NCBI RefSeq assembly: GCF_014904705.1
Contig: NZ_JACZCQ010000010.1
Coordinates: 1 to 64,000 of the forward strand
Reading direction: 5' to 3'
DNA: 64,000 bases
From: Nisaea sediminum
GTDB lineage: Bacteria; Pseudomonadota; Alphaproteobacteria; Thalassobaculales; Thalassobaculaceae
Position numbers and translations under genes: made by a program. Under the pieces are notes generated by a model. It saw only the letters and a program-made list of their open reading frames with translations, ran no database searches and was not told where the DNA came from. This document shows positions 17,060 through 25,258 of the stretch, piece after piece (position 1 is the stretch's first letter; each line of letters opens with the position of its first letter).

Positions 17060-17681
17060 GAGCACATCCTCCCGCCCGGCCACTCGTTTCTTGTCCTGTC
17101 GCGCCGCATTCCAGATCCCGGATCAATCCGTCGCTCAGACCGTAGATCCAGCCGTGAATGGCGACATCCTTGCCGCGGGCCCATGCGGACTGGATGATCG
17201 GCGTGCGCGCGAGACTGCTCACCTGGGCGACAACGCTTAACTCCGAGATCCGGTCGAGGCGCGGCTCCTTGCCTTCGATGATGGTGAGCTCCTGCTCGTT
17301 CGCTTCGGCGACGTCGCGGATCGGCTGCAGCCAGTGATCGACGATGCCGTGACGATGGCCGTCCAGCGCGGAGCGCACGCCGCCGCAGCCGTAATGGCCG
17401 CAGACGATGATGTGTCTGACCTCCAGGGTCTCGACCGCGAATTCCACGACCGAGAGCAGGTTCATATCGCCGCGATGGACGAGATTGGCGATGTTCCGGT
17501 GCACGAAGACCTCACCCGGCTCGAGCCCGGTGATCACATTGGCCGGGACGCGGCTGTCGGAACAGCCGATCCAGAGATATTCCGGGCGCTGCAGCGCGGA
17601 GAGGCGGCGGAAGTAGTTCGGATCCTCCTCGCGCTTCTCCGTGGCCCAGCGGACGTTGTGGTGCAGCAGGTCTTTGAGCAT
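17052..17681 (-). CDS. can: Beta-class carbonic anhydrase
   Basis: A 209-aa beta carbonic anhydrase converting CO2 and bicarbonate. Zinc ligands C40, H96 and C99 and the catalytic dyad D42-R44 are visible in IGCSDSR and CGHYGCGG. No signal peptide, so cytoplasmic. The gene sits between ppiC (11 bp away) and moeA (overlap) inside the nar operon, so it is co-transcribed with nitrate respiration genes. Possible roles are bicarbonate supply or pH balance during nitrate respiration; this is inference. Confidence 0.95.
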   Translation of the reverse strand: MLKDLLHHNVRWATEKREEDPNYFRRLSALQRPEYLWIGCSDSRVPANVITGLEPGEVFVHRNIANLVHRGDMNLLSVVEFAVETLEVRHIIVCGHYGCGGVRSALDGHRHGIVDHWLQPIRDVAEANEQELTIIEGKEPRLDRISELSVVAQVSSLARTPIIQSAWARGKDVAIHGWIYGLSDGLIRDLECGATGQETSGRAGGCAHA

Positions 17682-17692
17682 GACAGCGCCTC

Positions 17693-18511
17693 CTACTGCA
17701 CCAGAGGCGAGTCCGTGCCGTCGAGATCGATACCGTCGATCTCGGTGCGGCCCGCGAGGATGCCGATATACTGGGAGACGGCCCGCGACCAGCTCGAGGC
17801 TTCAAGCCAGGCGGCGATACGCTCGCGCACCGCCTCGAATGGAAGCTGCGCGCCGGGGATGCGTTTCTCCAGATAGATCACATGATAGCCGTACCGGCTC
17901 CGCACGGGCTCCGGCAGCAGCGCGTTTTCCTCGGCCGTCCGCAAGGGTTCCTCGAACTCCGGCACCACCGAGCTGCGCGTGATCTGGCCGAGCGAGCCGC
18001 CCTGACCCGAGGACGGGCAGGCGGAATATTCGGTCGCCATCGCCGCGAAGTCGCCGGGACGCTCGGTCAGATGCGCGATGATGCCGTCCGCCACGGCGCG
18101 AACCCGTGCTTCGTCGCCCTCGCCTTCGACCGGCAGCAGGATATGTTTCGCCAGATAGATCGCTTCCGAGCGGAACCGGTGGGCGTTCGTTTCGTAGAAG
18201 CGCCGGCATTCGGCCTCGCCGGCAAGCGGGGCCTCGACCTCCCGCTCGATCAGCGCCCGGATCCGCTCGTCGGTTGAACCTTCGGAACTTCCGTCGGGTT
18301 CCTGCCTGTCCGCTTCCTGCAGCAGCAGTTCGCGAACAGTGAGGGCCCGTGCGGCGTCCCAGGCGGCGTCCGCAAGCTCTTCCGCCGGATGGTTCTGCGC
18401 TTCGCGCATGATCTCGTCGGCGGAAATGACCGTGCCGCCGATTGTGATGGCACCGGGCAGCGCCGCGGAGGCGGCGCTGCTTTCGGTCGGTGAACATGTA
18501 CAGGCTGACAT
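17693..18511 (-). CDS. PpiC-type (parvulin) peptidyl-prolyl isomerase, NifM-like
   Basis: A 272-aa protein with a parvulin domain at about 115-215 (LAKHILLPVEG, then FAAMATEYSACPSSGQGGSL and RYGYHVIYLEKRI). The N-terminal 110 residues are helical and NifM-like. There is no signal peptide, so it is likely cytoplasmic. A PpiC gene in this position, directly after narI, is also known in Pseudomonas aeruginosa, where it belongs to the nar operon. The probable job is folding or maturation of NarGH. The start at 18511 is 5 bp after the narI stop; a longer reading upstream is a shadow of narI. Confidence 0.88.
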   Translation of the reverse strand: MSACTCSPTESSAASAALPGAITIGGTVISADEIMREAQNHPAEELADAAWDAARALTVRELLLQEADRQEPDGSSEGSTDERIRALIEREVEAPLAGEAECRRFYETNAHRFRSEAIYLAKHILLPVEGEGDEARVRAVADGIIAHLTERPGDFAAMATEYSACPSSGQGGSLGQITRSSVVPEFEEPLRTAEENALLPEPVRSRYGYHVIYLEKRIPGAQLPFEAVRERIAAWLEASSWSRAVSQYIGILAGRTEIDGIDLDGTDSPLVQ

Positions 18512-18516
18512 CGCCG

Positions 18517-19227
18517 TCACTCCGCCGGATGGGCCCGGCCTGCGCCCTTGCTGCGCACAACCTGGTAGCCCGGACGCCAGAGATAGCGCACCGGCACGCT
18601 CAGCATGTGGACCAGCCTGGTGAAGGGAAACAGCAGCAGGATCGTCAGCCCGAGGAAGAGATGGAGCTGGAAGATCGGGTGCGTGCCCGCGATGTAGCTC
18701 GATGCTGCCGGGTCGAAGGTGAAGATCCCCTGGGCCCAGGACATGAAGCGGACCATTTCGTGCCCGTCGAGATGGCCGAGCGAAACCGGAATGGTGGCGA
18801 GGCCGAGGGCGAGCTGCAGCCAGAGCAGGACGATGATCAGCGTGTCGCTGGTGCTGGAAGCCGCGCGCACCCGGGCATCGAACAGGCGGCGATGCACGAG
18901 GAGCGTCGCGCCGACGATCGCCATGATTCCGGCGATGCCGCCGGCGACGACCGCGAGAAGCTGTTTCGCGCCGTGGCTGATCCCGAGGGCGTCGAAGATC
19001 CAGATCGGTGTCAGCAGCCCGCCCAGATGACCGAAGAAGATCACCAGCACGCCGACATGGAACAGCACGGAGCCGACCATGAGCTGACGCCGCCGCAGCA
19101 GCTGGCTCGACCCGGAGCGCCAAGTATAGGGCTCTCGGTCGTAGCGGATGATGCTGCCGAGGGCGAGCACCGCGAGGGCGATGTAAGGATAGATGCCGAA
19201 CAGCAGTGTGTTGATGTACTCGCTCAT
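18517..19227 (-). CDS. narI: NarI, cytochrome b (gamma) subunit of respiratory nitrate reductase
   Basis: A 236-aa membrane protein with five predicted helices, starting MSEYINTLLFGIYPYIAL. It binds two b haems through conserved histidines (for example in LFHVGVLVIFFGHLGG and FQLHLFLGLTILLLFPFTRLVH). It oxidises quinol at the periplasmic face and passes electrons to NarH. The start at 19227 follows the narJ stop by 4 bp. Length is normal. Confidence 0.96.
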   Translation of the reverse strand: MSEYINTLLFGIYPYIALAVLALGSIIRYDREPYTWRSGSSQLLRRRQLMVGSVLFHVGVLVIFFGHLGGLLTPIWIFDALGISHGAKQLLAVVAGGIAGIMAIVGATLLVHRRLFDARVRAASSTSDTLIIVLLWLQLALGLATIPVSLGHLDGHEMVRFMSWAQGIFTFDPAASSYIAGTHPIFQLHLFLGLTILLLFPFTRLVHMLSVPVRYLWRPGYQVVRSKGAGRAHPAE

Positions 19228-19231
19228 TGCC

Positions 19232-19954
19232 CTAGCCTCCCAGCTGGCCCGCGGATGCCGCGGGATCGACGGGCCGGCGGTCCGCCGCCCTGATTTGACG
19301 CTGCAGGCGGTCCGGCCCGCAGGCCCCCTCGCCGGCATTGCCGCCGAATGTCACAGCTTCCTCTTCCCAGATCTTGTCGAGCGCCTCGAGATCCTCCGGA
19401 TCGTCTTCGGGCACGCTCAGGAGCTGCTTCAGAAGATCCCGGTCGGGTTTGCCGCCGGCGATCGTTTCCAGCACCGTGAAGAGGCCGGCATAGATCGAGT
19501 CCCGTTTCACCAGCCGCTCTCTCAGCGCGGTCAGGATGTGCAGCGTCTGCCCCAGCAGCTCCCGCACCTCCTCCCGGTTCGAGAGGGCGAGGAACTCGAG
19601 GAAGAGCGGCAGGTAATCCGGCAGCTCGCGCGCCGAGATGTCCCAACCCTTCGCCTCGTACATCGACTTCAGGTCGACCATGGCCTGGCCGCGGTCCCGG
19701 CTCTCGCCATGGACATGCTCGAAGAGATGCAGGGAGAGCGAGCGCGTCCGGTCGAACAGCAGGACATAGCGTTCCTGCGCGTCGTAAAGGTCTCGCCGGG
19801 CAATATCGTCCGCAACCGCTGCGACGGCGGCACACGCCTTGCTGTCGAGCAGCGGGTCGGTGGCGATGGCCTTCTTCAGTTCCGGAACCGCCGCCTGGAG
19901 CTCCGCGCTCGGGTAGGAAAGCAGTGCGGAAATCGCTTTCAGGGATTTGTACAT
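19232..19954 (-). CDS. narJ: NarJ, nitrate reductase assembly chaperone
   Basis: A 240-aa soluble protein of the TorD/DmsD/NarJ family, starting MYKSLKAISALLSYP. The family block around LLFDRTRSLSLHLFEHVHGESRDRGQAMVDL is present across two stretches. It holds apo-NarGH while the molybdenum cofactor and clusters are inserted. The start has GGAG 7 nt upstream and follows narH by 10 bp. The C-terminal 30 residues are divergent and rich in R and Q. Confidence 0.95.
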   Translation of the reverse strand: MYKSLKAISALLSYPSAELQAAVPELKKAIATDPLLDSKACAAVAAVADDIARRDLYDAQERYVLLFDRTRSLSLHLFEHVHGESRDRGQAMVDLKSMYEAKGWDISARELPDYLPLFLEFLALSNREEVRELLGQTLHILTALRERLVKRDSIYAGLFTVLETIAGGKPDRDLLKQLLSVPEDDPEDLEALDKIWEEEAVTFGGNAGEGACGPDRLQRQIRAADRRPVDPAASAGQLGG

Positions 19955-19964
19955 CTCATTCTCC

Positions 19965-21491
19965 TCAGAATACGTCCGTCGGCGTTTCCACCCGCTTCTT
20001 CCGTTTGGCACCGAACAGATCGAGGTCCGACGCCCCGCCGGAGCAGCCGTTGCCGAACGAGAAGCCGCAGCCGCCCCGCACGTCGTAGGCGTCTTCCGAG
20101 ACCTCGCGATGGCTGGTCGGAATAACGAAGCGGTCCTCGTAATTGGCGATGGCCATGATGTGATACATGTCCTCGATCATCGCCTTGGTGAGGCCGACCC
20201 GCTTCGCGATCGCCTCGTTCTCGACCCCGTCGACGGTTTTGGCCCGCATGTAGGAGCGCATGGCCAGCATGCGTTCGAGGGCGGAGATCACCGGCTCCTC
20301 CTTGCCCGCCGTCAGCAGGTTGGCGAGATAGCGCACCGGGATGCGGAGGGAGCGGACGTCGGGCATGTCGCCTTCGGTTCCGAGTTTGCCGGCTTCAGCG
20401 GCGGACTGGACCGGGGAAAGCGGCGGGATGTACCAGACCATCGGCAGAGTCCGGTATTCCGGATGCAGCGGGAAGGCGACCTTCCATTCCATCGCCATCT
20501 TGTAGACCGGCGATTTCTTCGCGGACTCGAGCCAGGCTTCCGGCACCCCGTCCTTGCGCGCCTGCTCGATCACCTTCGGATCGTGCGGATCGAGGAAGAC
20601 CTTGAGTTGCTCGGCGTAGAGGTCCTGCTCGTTGCCGGTCGAAGCGGCTTCCGAGATCCGGTCCGCGTCGTAGAGCACGACGCCGAGATAACGGATCCGC
20701 CCGACGCAGGTTTCGGAACAGACCGTCGGCTGCCCGGCCTCGATGCGCGGATAGCAGAAGATGCACTTCTCCGATTTGCCCGAAGACCAGTTGTAATAGA
20801 TTTTCTTGTAGGGACAGCCGGAGACGCACATCCGCCAGCCGCGGCACTTCTCCTGGTCGATCAGGACGATGCCGTCATCCTCGCGCTTGTAGATGGCGCC
20901 CGAGGGGCAGGCCGCGACGCAGGTCGGGTTGAGGCAATGCTCGCAGAGCCGCGGCAGGTACATCATGAAGGTGTTCTCGAACTGGCCGTAGATCTCCTTC
21001 TCGACGCCCTCGAAATTGTAGTCCTTCGAGCGCTTGGAGAACTCGCCACCGAGAATCTCCTCCCAGTTCGGGCCCCATTCGATCTTCTCCATCCGCTCTC
21101 CGGTGATCTGCGAGCGGGGACGGGCGGTCGGCATGGTCTGGCTTTCGCGCGCCGTCTGCAGATGGTCGTAGTCGAAGTCGAACGGCTCGTAATAGTCGTC
21201 GATCTCCGGCAGGTCCGGGTTGGCGAAGAGCTTGGCGAGGATGCGCCATTTCGGGCCCATCTTCGGCTGGATCCGGCCATTGGCCTTGCGGACCCAGCCG
21301 CCGTTCCATTTCTTCTGGTTCTCCCATTCCTTGGGATATCCGACACCCGGCTTGGTCTCGACGTTGTTGAACCAGGCGTATTCGACGCCCTCGCGGTTCG
21401 TCCAGACGTTCTTGCAGGTGACGGAGCAGGTGTGACACCCGATGCATTTATCCAGGTTCAGCACCATGCCGATCTGTGCGCGGATCTTCAT
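19965..21491 (-). CDS. narH: NarH, iron-sulfur (beta) subunit of respiratory nitrate reductase
   Basis: A 508-aa subunit with four Fe-S clusters. Cys groups appear near the N terminus (CIGCHTCSVTCKNVW), in CEHCLNPTCVAACP, in CRGWRMCVSGCPYKK (with Trp replacing one Cys, which makes the [3Fe-4S] cluster) and in CIFCYPRI...CVGRIR. It links NarI haems to the NarG cofactor on the cytoplasmic side. The ATG overlaps the narG stop by 4 bp. The extreme C terminus (GGCGFSFGNGCSGGASD) contains additional cysteines. Confidence 0.97.
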   Translation of the reverse strand: MKIRAQIGMVLNLDKCIGCHTCSVTCKNVWTNREGVEYAWFNNVETKPGVGYPKEWENQKKWNGGWVRKANGRIQPKMGPKWRILAKLFANPDLPEIDDYYEPFDFDYDHLQTARESQTMPTARPRSQITGERMEKIEWGPNWEEILGGEFSKRSKDYNFEGVEKEIYGQFENTFMMYLPRLCEHCLNPTCVAACPSGAIYKREDDGIVLIDQEKCRGWRMCVSGCPYKKIYYNWSSGKSEKCIFCYPRIEAGQPTVCSETCVGRIRYLGVVLYDADRISEAASTGNEQDLYAEQLKVFLDPHDPKVIEQARKDGVPEAWLESAKKSPVYKMAMEWKVAFPLHPEYRTLPMVWYIPPLSPVQSAAEAGKLGTEGDMPDVRSLRIPVRYLANLLTAGKEEPVISALERMLAMRSYMRAKTVDGVENEAIAKRVGLTKAMIEDMYHIMAIANYEDRFVIPTSHREVSEDAYDVRGGCGFSFGNGCSGGASDLDLFGAKRKKRVETPTDVF

Positions 21492-24400
21492 TCTGCGGCC
21501 TCCTTGGGATGTGCCGACTGACCTTCGACATACGGACCTTCCATCCAGTCCACCTTGTCCAGCTTGTGGACGATGACGAACTCGTCGCGGTTGGCGCCGA
21601 CCGTGCCGTAGTAGTTGAAACCGTAGGATTGCTGGGCGTAGCCGCCGATCATGTGGGTCGGCTTGGTGATCGCCCGCGTGACCGAGTTGTGAATCCCGCC
21701 GCGCTGGCCCGTAAGCTGCGAGCCCGGCGTGTTCACGATCTTCTCCTGCGCGTGGTACATGTAGATCGTTCCGACCTTCATGCGCTGGGAGACGACGGCC
21801 CGGGCCACGATCGCCCCGTTGAGGTTGTAGACCTCGACCCAGTCGTTGTCGGCGATACCGCCGGCCGCGGCGTCCTCCTCGGAAATCCAGACCACCGGAC
21901 CGCCCCGGTTCAGCGTCAGCATCATCAGGTTGTCGCTGTAGGTGGAGTGGATGCCCCACTTCTGGTGCGGGGTGATGAAGTTCAGCACCACGTGCGGCTT
22001 GCCGTCGGTCCTGCTCTCGATCATCGGGTTCACCGACTTGGTGTCGATCGGAGGGCGATAGACGCAGAACGCTTCGCCGAAGGCCCGCATCCAGAGGTGA
22101 TCCTGGTAGAGCTGCTGGCGGCCGGAGAGGGTGCGCCAGGGGATCAGCTCGTGGACGTTGGTGTAGCCCGCGTTGTAGCAGACCTTTTCGGACTCGAGGC
22201 CCGACCAGATCGGCGAGGAGATGATCTTGCGCGGCTGTGCGACCACGTCTCGGAAGCGGATCTTCTCGTCCTCCTTCGGCAGGGCCAGATGGGCGTGCTC
22301 GCGTCCCGTTACCTTGGAGAGGGACTCCCAGGCCTTGACCGCGACCTCGCCGTTCGTTTCCGGTGCGAGGGTCAGGATGACCTCGGTCGCGTCGATGTCC
22401 GACTCGATCTTCGGCCGGCCTTTTGTCGGACCTTCCTCGGTGACCTCGCCGTTGAGCCGCTTCAGCAGTTCGACCTCGTGCTGGGTGTTCCAGGACATCC
22501 CCTTGCCGCCGTTGCCGAGCTTGTCCATCAGCGGGCCAAGCGCGGTGAAGCGTTTGTAGAGGTTGGGATAGTCCCGCTCGACCACGGCCACGTTCGGCAT
22601 GGTCTTGCCCGGCATCGGTTCGGTCTCGCCGGCCTTCCAATCCTTCACGTCCAGCGGCTGGGCAAGCTCGCCCGCAGTGTCGTGCAGGATCGGCACCATG
22701 ACGATGTCCTTCTCGACGCCGAGTACTTCCGGTGCGACCTCGGAGAAGGTCCTGGCGATCCCCTTGAAGATCTCCCAGTCCGACTTCGCGTCCCAGGCAG
22801 GGTCCGCGGCACCGGTCAGCGGGTGGATGAAGGGGTGCATGTCCGAGGTGTTCAGGTCGTTCTTCTCGTACCAGGTCGCGGTCGGGAGAACGATGTCCGA
22901 GTAGACGCAGGTGGTGGACATGCGGAAGTCGAGCGTGACCAGCAGGTCGAGCTTTCCTTCCGGCGCGTCGTCGTGCCAGACGGCTTCCCTGGCGCGCTGG
23001 CGGCCTTCCTCGCCGAGGTCCTTGCCCATCACCCCGTGCGAGGTGCCGAGCAGGTGCTTCAGGAAATACTCGTGCCCCTTGCCGGAGGAACCCAGAAGGT
23101 TGGAACGCCAGACGAACATGTTGCGCGGCCAGTTGGCCGGATCGTCCGGGTCCTCGCAGGACATCTCGAGCCCGCCGGACTTGAGCTGTTCGGCGATATA
23201 TTGCGGCGCTTCCTTGCCGCTTTCCGCAGCCGCCTTCGCGACGGCGAGCGGGTTGGTCTTAAGCTGCGGCGCGGAGGGCAGCCAGCCCATCCGCTCGGCC
23301 CGGATATTGTAGTCGATCAGCGTGGCGTCCCACGGCCCTTCCGGTGCCGTCGGCGACAGGATCTCGTCGACCTTCAGGGTCTCGTAGCGCCACTGGTCGG
23401 TGTGCGCGTAGAAGAAGGAGGTCGAGTTCATGTGCCGCGGCGGACGGTTCCAGTCGAGGCCGAAGGCGAGCGGCAGCCAGCCGGTCTGCGGGCGCAGCTT
23501 CTCCTGTCCGACATAGTGGCTCCAGCCGCCGCCGGACTGACCGATGCAGCCGCACATGACCAGGAGATTGATGATCCCCCGGTAGTTCATGTCCATGTGG
23601 TACCAGTGGTTCAGACCGGCGCCGAGAATGACCATGGACCGGCCGTTGGTCTTTTCCGCATTGCTGGCGAATTCACGGGCCACCTCGATGATATGGTCGC
23701 GCGGCACGCCGGTGATCTTTTCCGCCCAGGCCGGGGTGTAGGGTTCGTTCTCGTCGAAGCTCCTGGCGACATTCGCCCCGCCGAGACCGCGGTCGAGACC
23801 GTAGTTCGCGGCGAACAGGTCGAACACCGTCGCGACGAGCGCCTCGCCGTCAGCGAGCTCGGCTTTCTTGGCCGGCACCGCGCGTGGCAGGACGCTGGCG
23901 TGATCGGTACCTTCGAAGTGATCGTGCTCGCGGTTGCCGAAATAGGGGAACGCGACCTCGACTACCTCGTCGTGATCCTGGTCGAGCACCAGGCTCATTT
24001 TCAGGTCGGTCTCGCTACCCGAGGAATCCTTCTCCTCGAGGTTCCACTTGCCCTGTTCGCCCCAGCGGAAGCCGATCGAGCCGTGCGGCACGACGATCTT
24101 TCCGTTCTTGGCGTCGACCGAGACGGTCTTCCAGTCCGGATTGTTCTTCTCGCCGAGCCCGTCCTTGAAATCGGACGCGCGCAGCAGCCGGTCGGGCACG
24201 TAATGGCCGTTCTTCTCGACCAGACGGACCAGGAGCGGCATGTCGGTGTACTGCCGGCAGTATTTCTCGAAATACTCCGCCTGCCGGTCGAGATGGAACT
24301 CGCGCAGGATGACGTGGCCCATCGCCATCGCAAGCGCCGCGTCGGTGCCCTGCTTCGGATGCAGCCAGCGGTCGGAGAATTTGGCCGCCTCGGAATAATC

Positions 24401-25249
24401 CGGCGAGACCACGACCGACTTGGTGCCCTTGTAGCGCACCTCGGTATAGAAGTGCGCGTCCGGCGTCCGCGTCTGCGGCACGTTCGAGCCCCAGAGCATC
24501 AGATAGCCGGAATTGTACCAGTCGGCGGATTCCGGAACGTCGGTCTGCTCGCCCCAGGTCATCGGCGAGGCCGGCGGCAGGTCGCAGTACCAGTCGTAGA
24601 ACGACATGCAGACGCCGCCGAGGAGCGACAGGTAGCGCGAGCCGGCCGCGTAGGAGACCATCGACATCGCGGGGATCGGGGAGAACCCGATCACGCGATC
24701 GGGTCCCCACTTCTTCGCCGTGTAGGCGTTGGCGGCGGCGATGATCTCGTTCACCTCCGCCCACTTGGCGCGCACGAAGCCGCCATGGCCCCGCATCTTG
24801 GTATAGTCGCGCCGCTTTGCCTCGTCCTCCTGGATCGCCGCCCAGGCGGCGACCGGCGTTTTCGTGGCCCGCTCCGCCCGCCAGAGCTTCAGCAGCCTTG
24901 AGCGGATCAGCGGATGCTTCACCCGGTTCGCCGAATACATGTACCAGCTGTAGCTGGCACCGCGCGAGCAGCCCCGGGGTTCATGGTTGGGAAGATCCGG
25001 GCGGGTCCGCGGGTAGTCCGTCTGCTGGGTTTCCCAGGTGACGATCCCGCCCTTCACATAGATCTTCCAGGAGCAGGAGCCGGTACAGTTCGCCCCGTGC
25101 GTGGAACGCACGATCTTGTCGTGCTGCCAGCGCTTGCGGTAGCTCTCCTCCCACTCCCGTCCTTCGTTCGTGGTCACCCCGTGGCCCTCGGAAAAGGTTC
25201 CGGCGGTTTTCGAGGAGAGGAAGTTCATCCGGTCGAGAAATTGACTCAT
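21488..25249 (-). CDS. narG: NarG, catalytic (alpha) subunit of respiratory nitrate reductase
   Basis: A 1253-aa Mo-bisMGD enzyme, full length for the family. The N-terminal cluster binding has the His/Cys pattern HGANCTGSCSW followed by RGCSRG. The Mo-ligand Asp lies in the SFYDWYCDLPPASP region. No twin-arginine signal, as expected for cytoplasm-facing NarG. It catalyses nitrate reduction to nitrite coupled to quinol oxidation. The start has GGAGG upstream and the narK stop is 9 bp before it. Confidence 0.97.
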   Translation of the reverse strand: MSQFLDRMNFLSSKTAGTFSEGHGVTTNEGREWEESYRKRWQHDKIVRSTHGANCTGSCSWKIYVKGGIVTWETQQTDYPRTRPDLPNHEPRGCSRGASYSWYMYSANRVKHPLIRSRLLKLWRAERATKTPVAAWAAIQEDEAKRRDYTKMRGHGGFVRAKWAEVNEIIAAANAYTAKKWGPDRVIGFSPIPAMSMVSYAAGSRYLSLLGGVCMSFYDWYCDLPPASPMTWGEQTDVPESADWYNSGYLMLWGSNVPQTRTPDAHFYTEVRYKGTKSVVVSPDYSEAAKFSDRWLHPKQGTDAALAMAMGHVILREFHLDRQAEYFEKYCRQYTDMPLLVRLVEKNGHYVPDRLLRASDFKDGLGEKNNPDWKTVSVDAKNGKIVVPHGSIGFRWGEQGKWNLEEKDSSGSETDLKMSLVLDQDHDEVVEVAFPYFGNREHDHFEGTDHASVLPRAVPAKKAELADGEALVATVFDLFAANYGLDRGLGGANVARSFDENEPYTPAWAEKITGVPRDHIIEVAREFASNAEKTNGRSMVILGAGLNHWYHMDMNYRGIINLLVMCGCIGQSGGGWSHYVGQEKLRPQTGWLPLAFGLDWNRPPRHMNSTSFFYAHTDQWRYETLKVDEILSPTAPEGPWDATLIDYNIRAERMGWLPSAPQLKTNPLAVAKAAAESGKEAPQYIAEQLKSGGLEMSCEDPDDPANWPRNMFVWRSNLLGSSGKGHEYFLKHLLGTSHGVMGKDLGEEGRQRAREAVWHDDAPEGKLDLLVTLDFRMSTTCVYSDIVLPTATWYEKNDLNTSDMHPFIHPLTGAADPAWDAKSDWEIFKGIARTFSEVAPEVLGVEKDIVMVPILHDTAGELAQPLDVKDWKAGETEPMPGKTMPNVAVVERDYPNLYKRFTALGPLMDKLGNGGKGMSWNTQHEVELLKRLNGEVTEEGPTKGRPKIESDIDATEVILTLAPETNGEVAVKAWESLSKVTGREHAHLALPKEDEKIRFRDVVAQPRKIISSPIWSGLESEKVCYNAGYTNVHELIPWRTLSGRQQLYQDHLWMRAFGEAFCVYRPPIDTKSVNPMIESRTDGKPHVVLNFITPHQKWGIHSTYSDNLMMLTLNRGGPVVWISEEDAAAGGIADNDWVEVYNLNGAIVARAVVSQRMKVGTIYMYHAQEKIVNTPGSQLTGQRGGIHNSVTRAITKPTHMIGGYAQQSYGFNYYGTVGANRDEFVIVHKLDKVDWMEGPYVEGQSAHPKEAAE

Positions 25250-25258
25250 GTTTTCCTC

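Noticed and set aside
18512-19123. Long N-terminal extension of the PpiC gene
   Set aside because: It lies entirely inside narI in another frame and is arginine-rich without homology.
21476-24901. An 1141-aa open frame on the plus strand inside narG
   Set aside because: Antisense of narG with a typical shadow composition (V, L, R, D rich, repetitive). No motif, ribosome binding site or conserved start.
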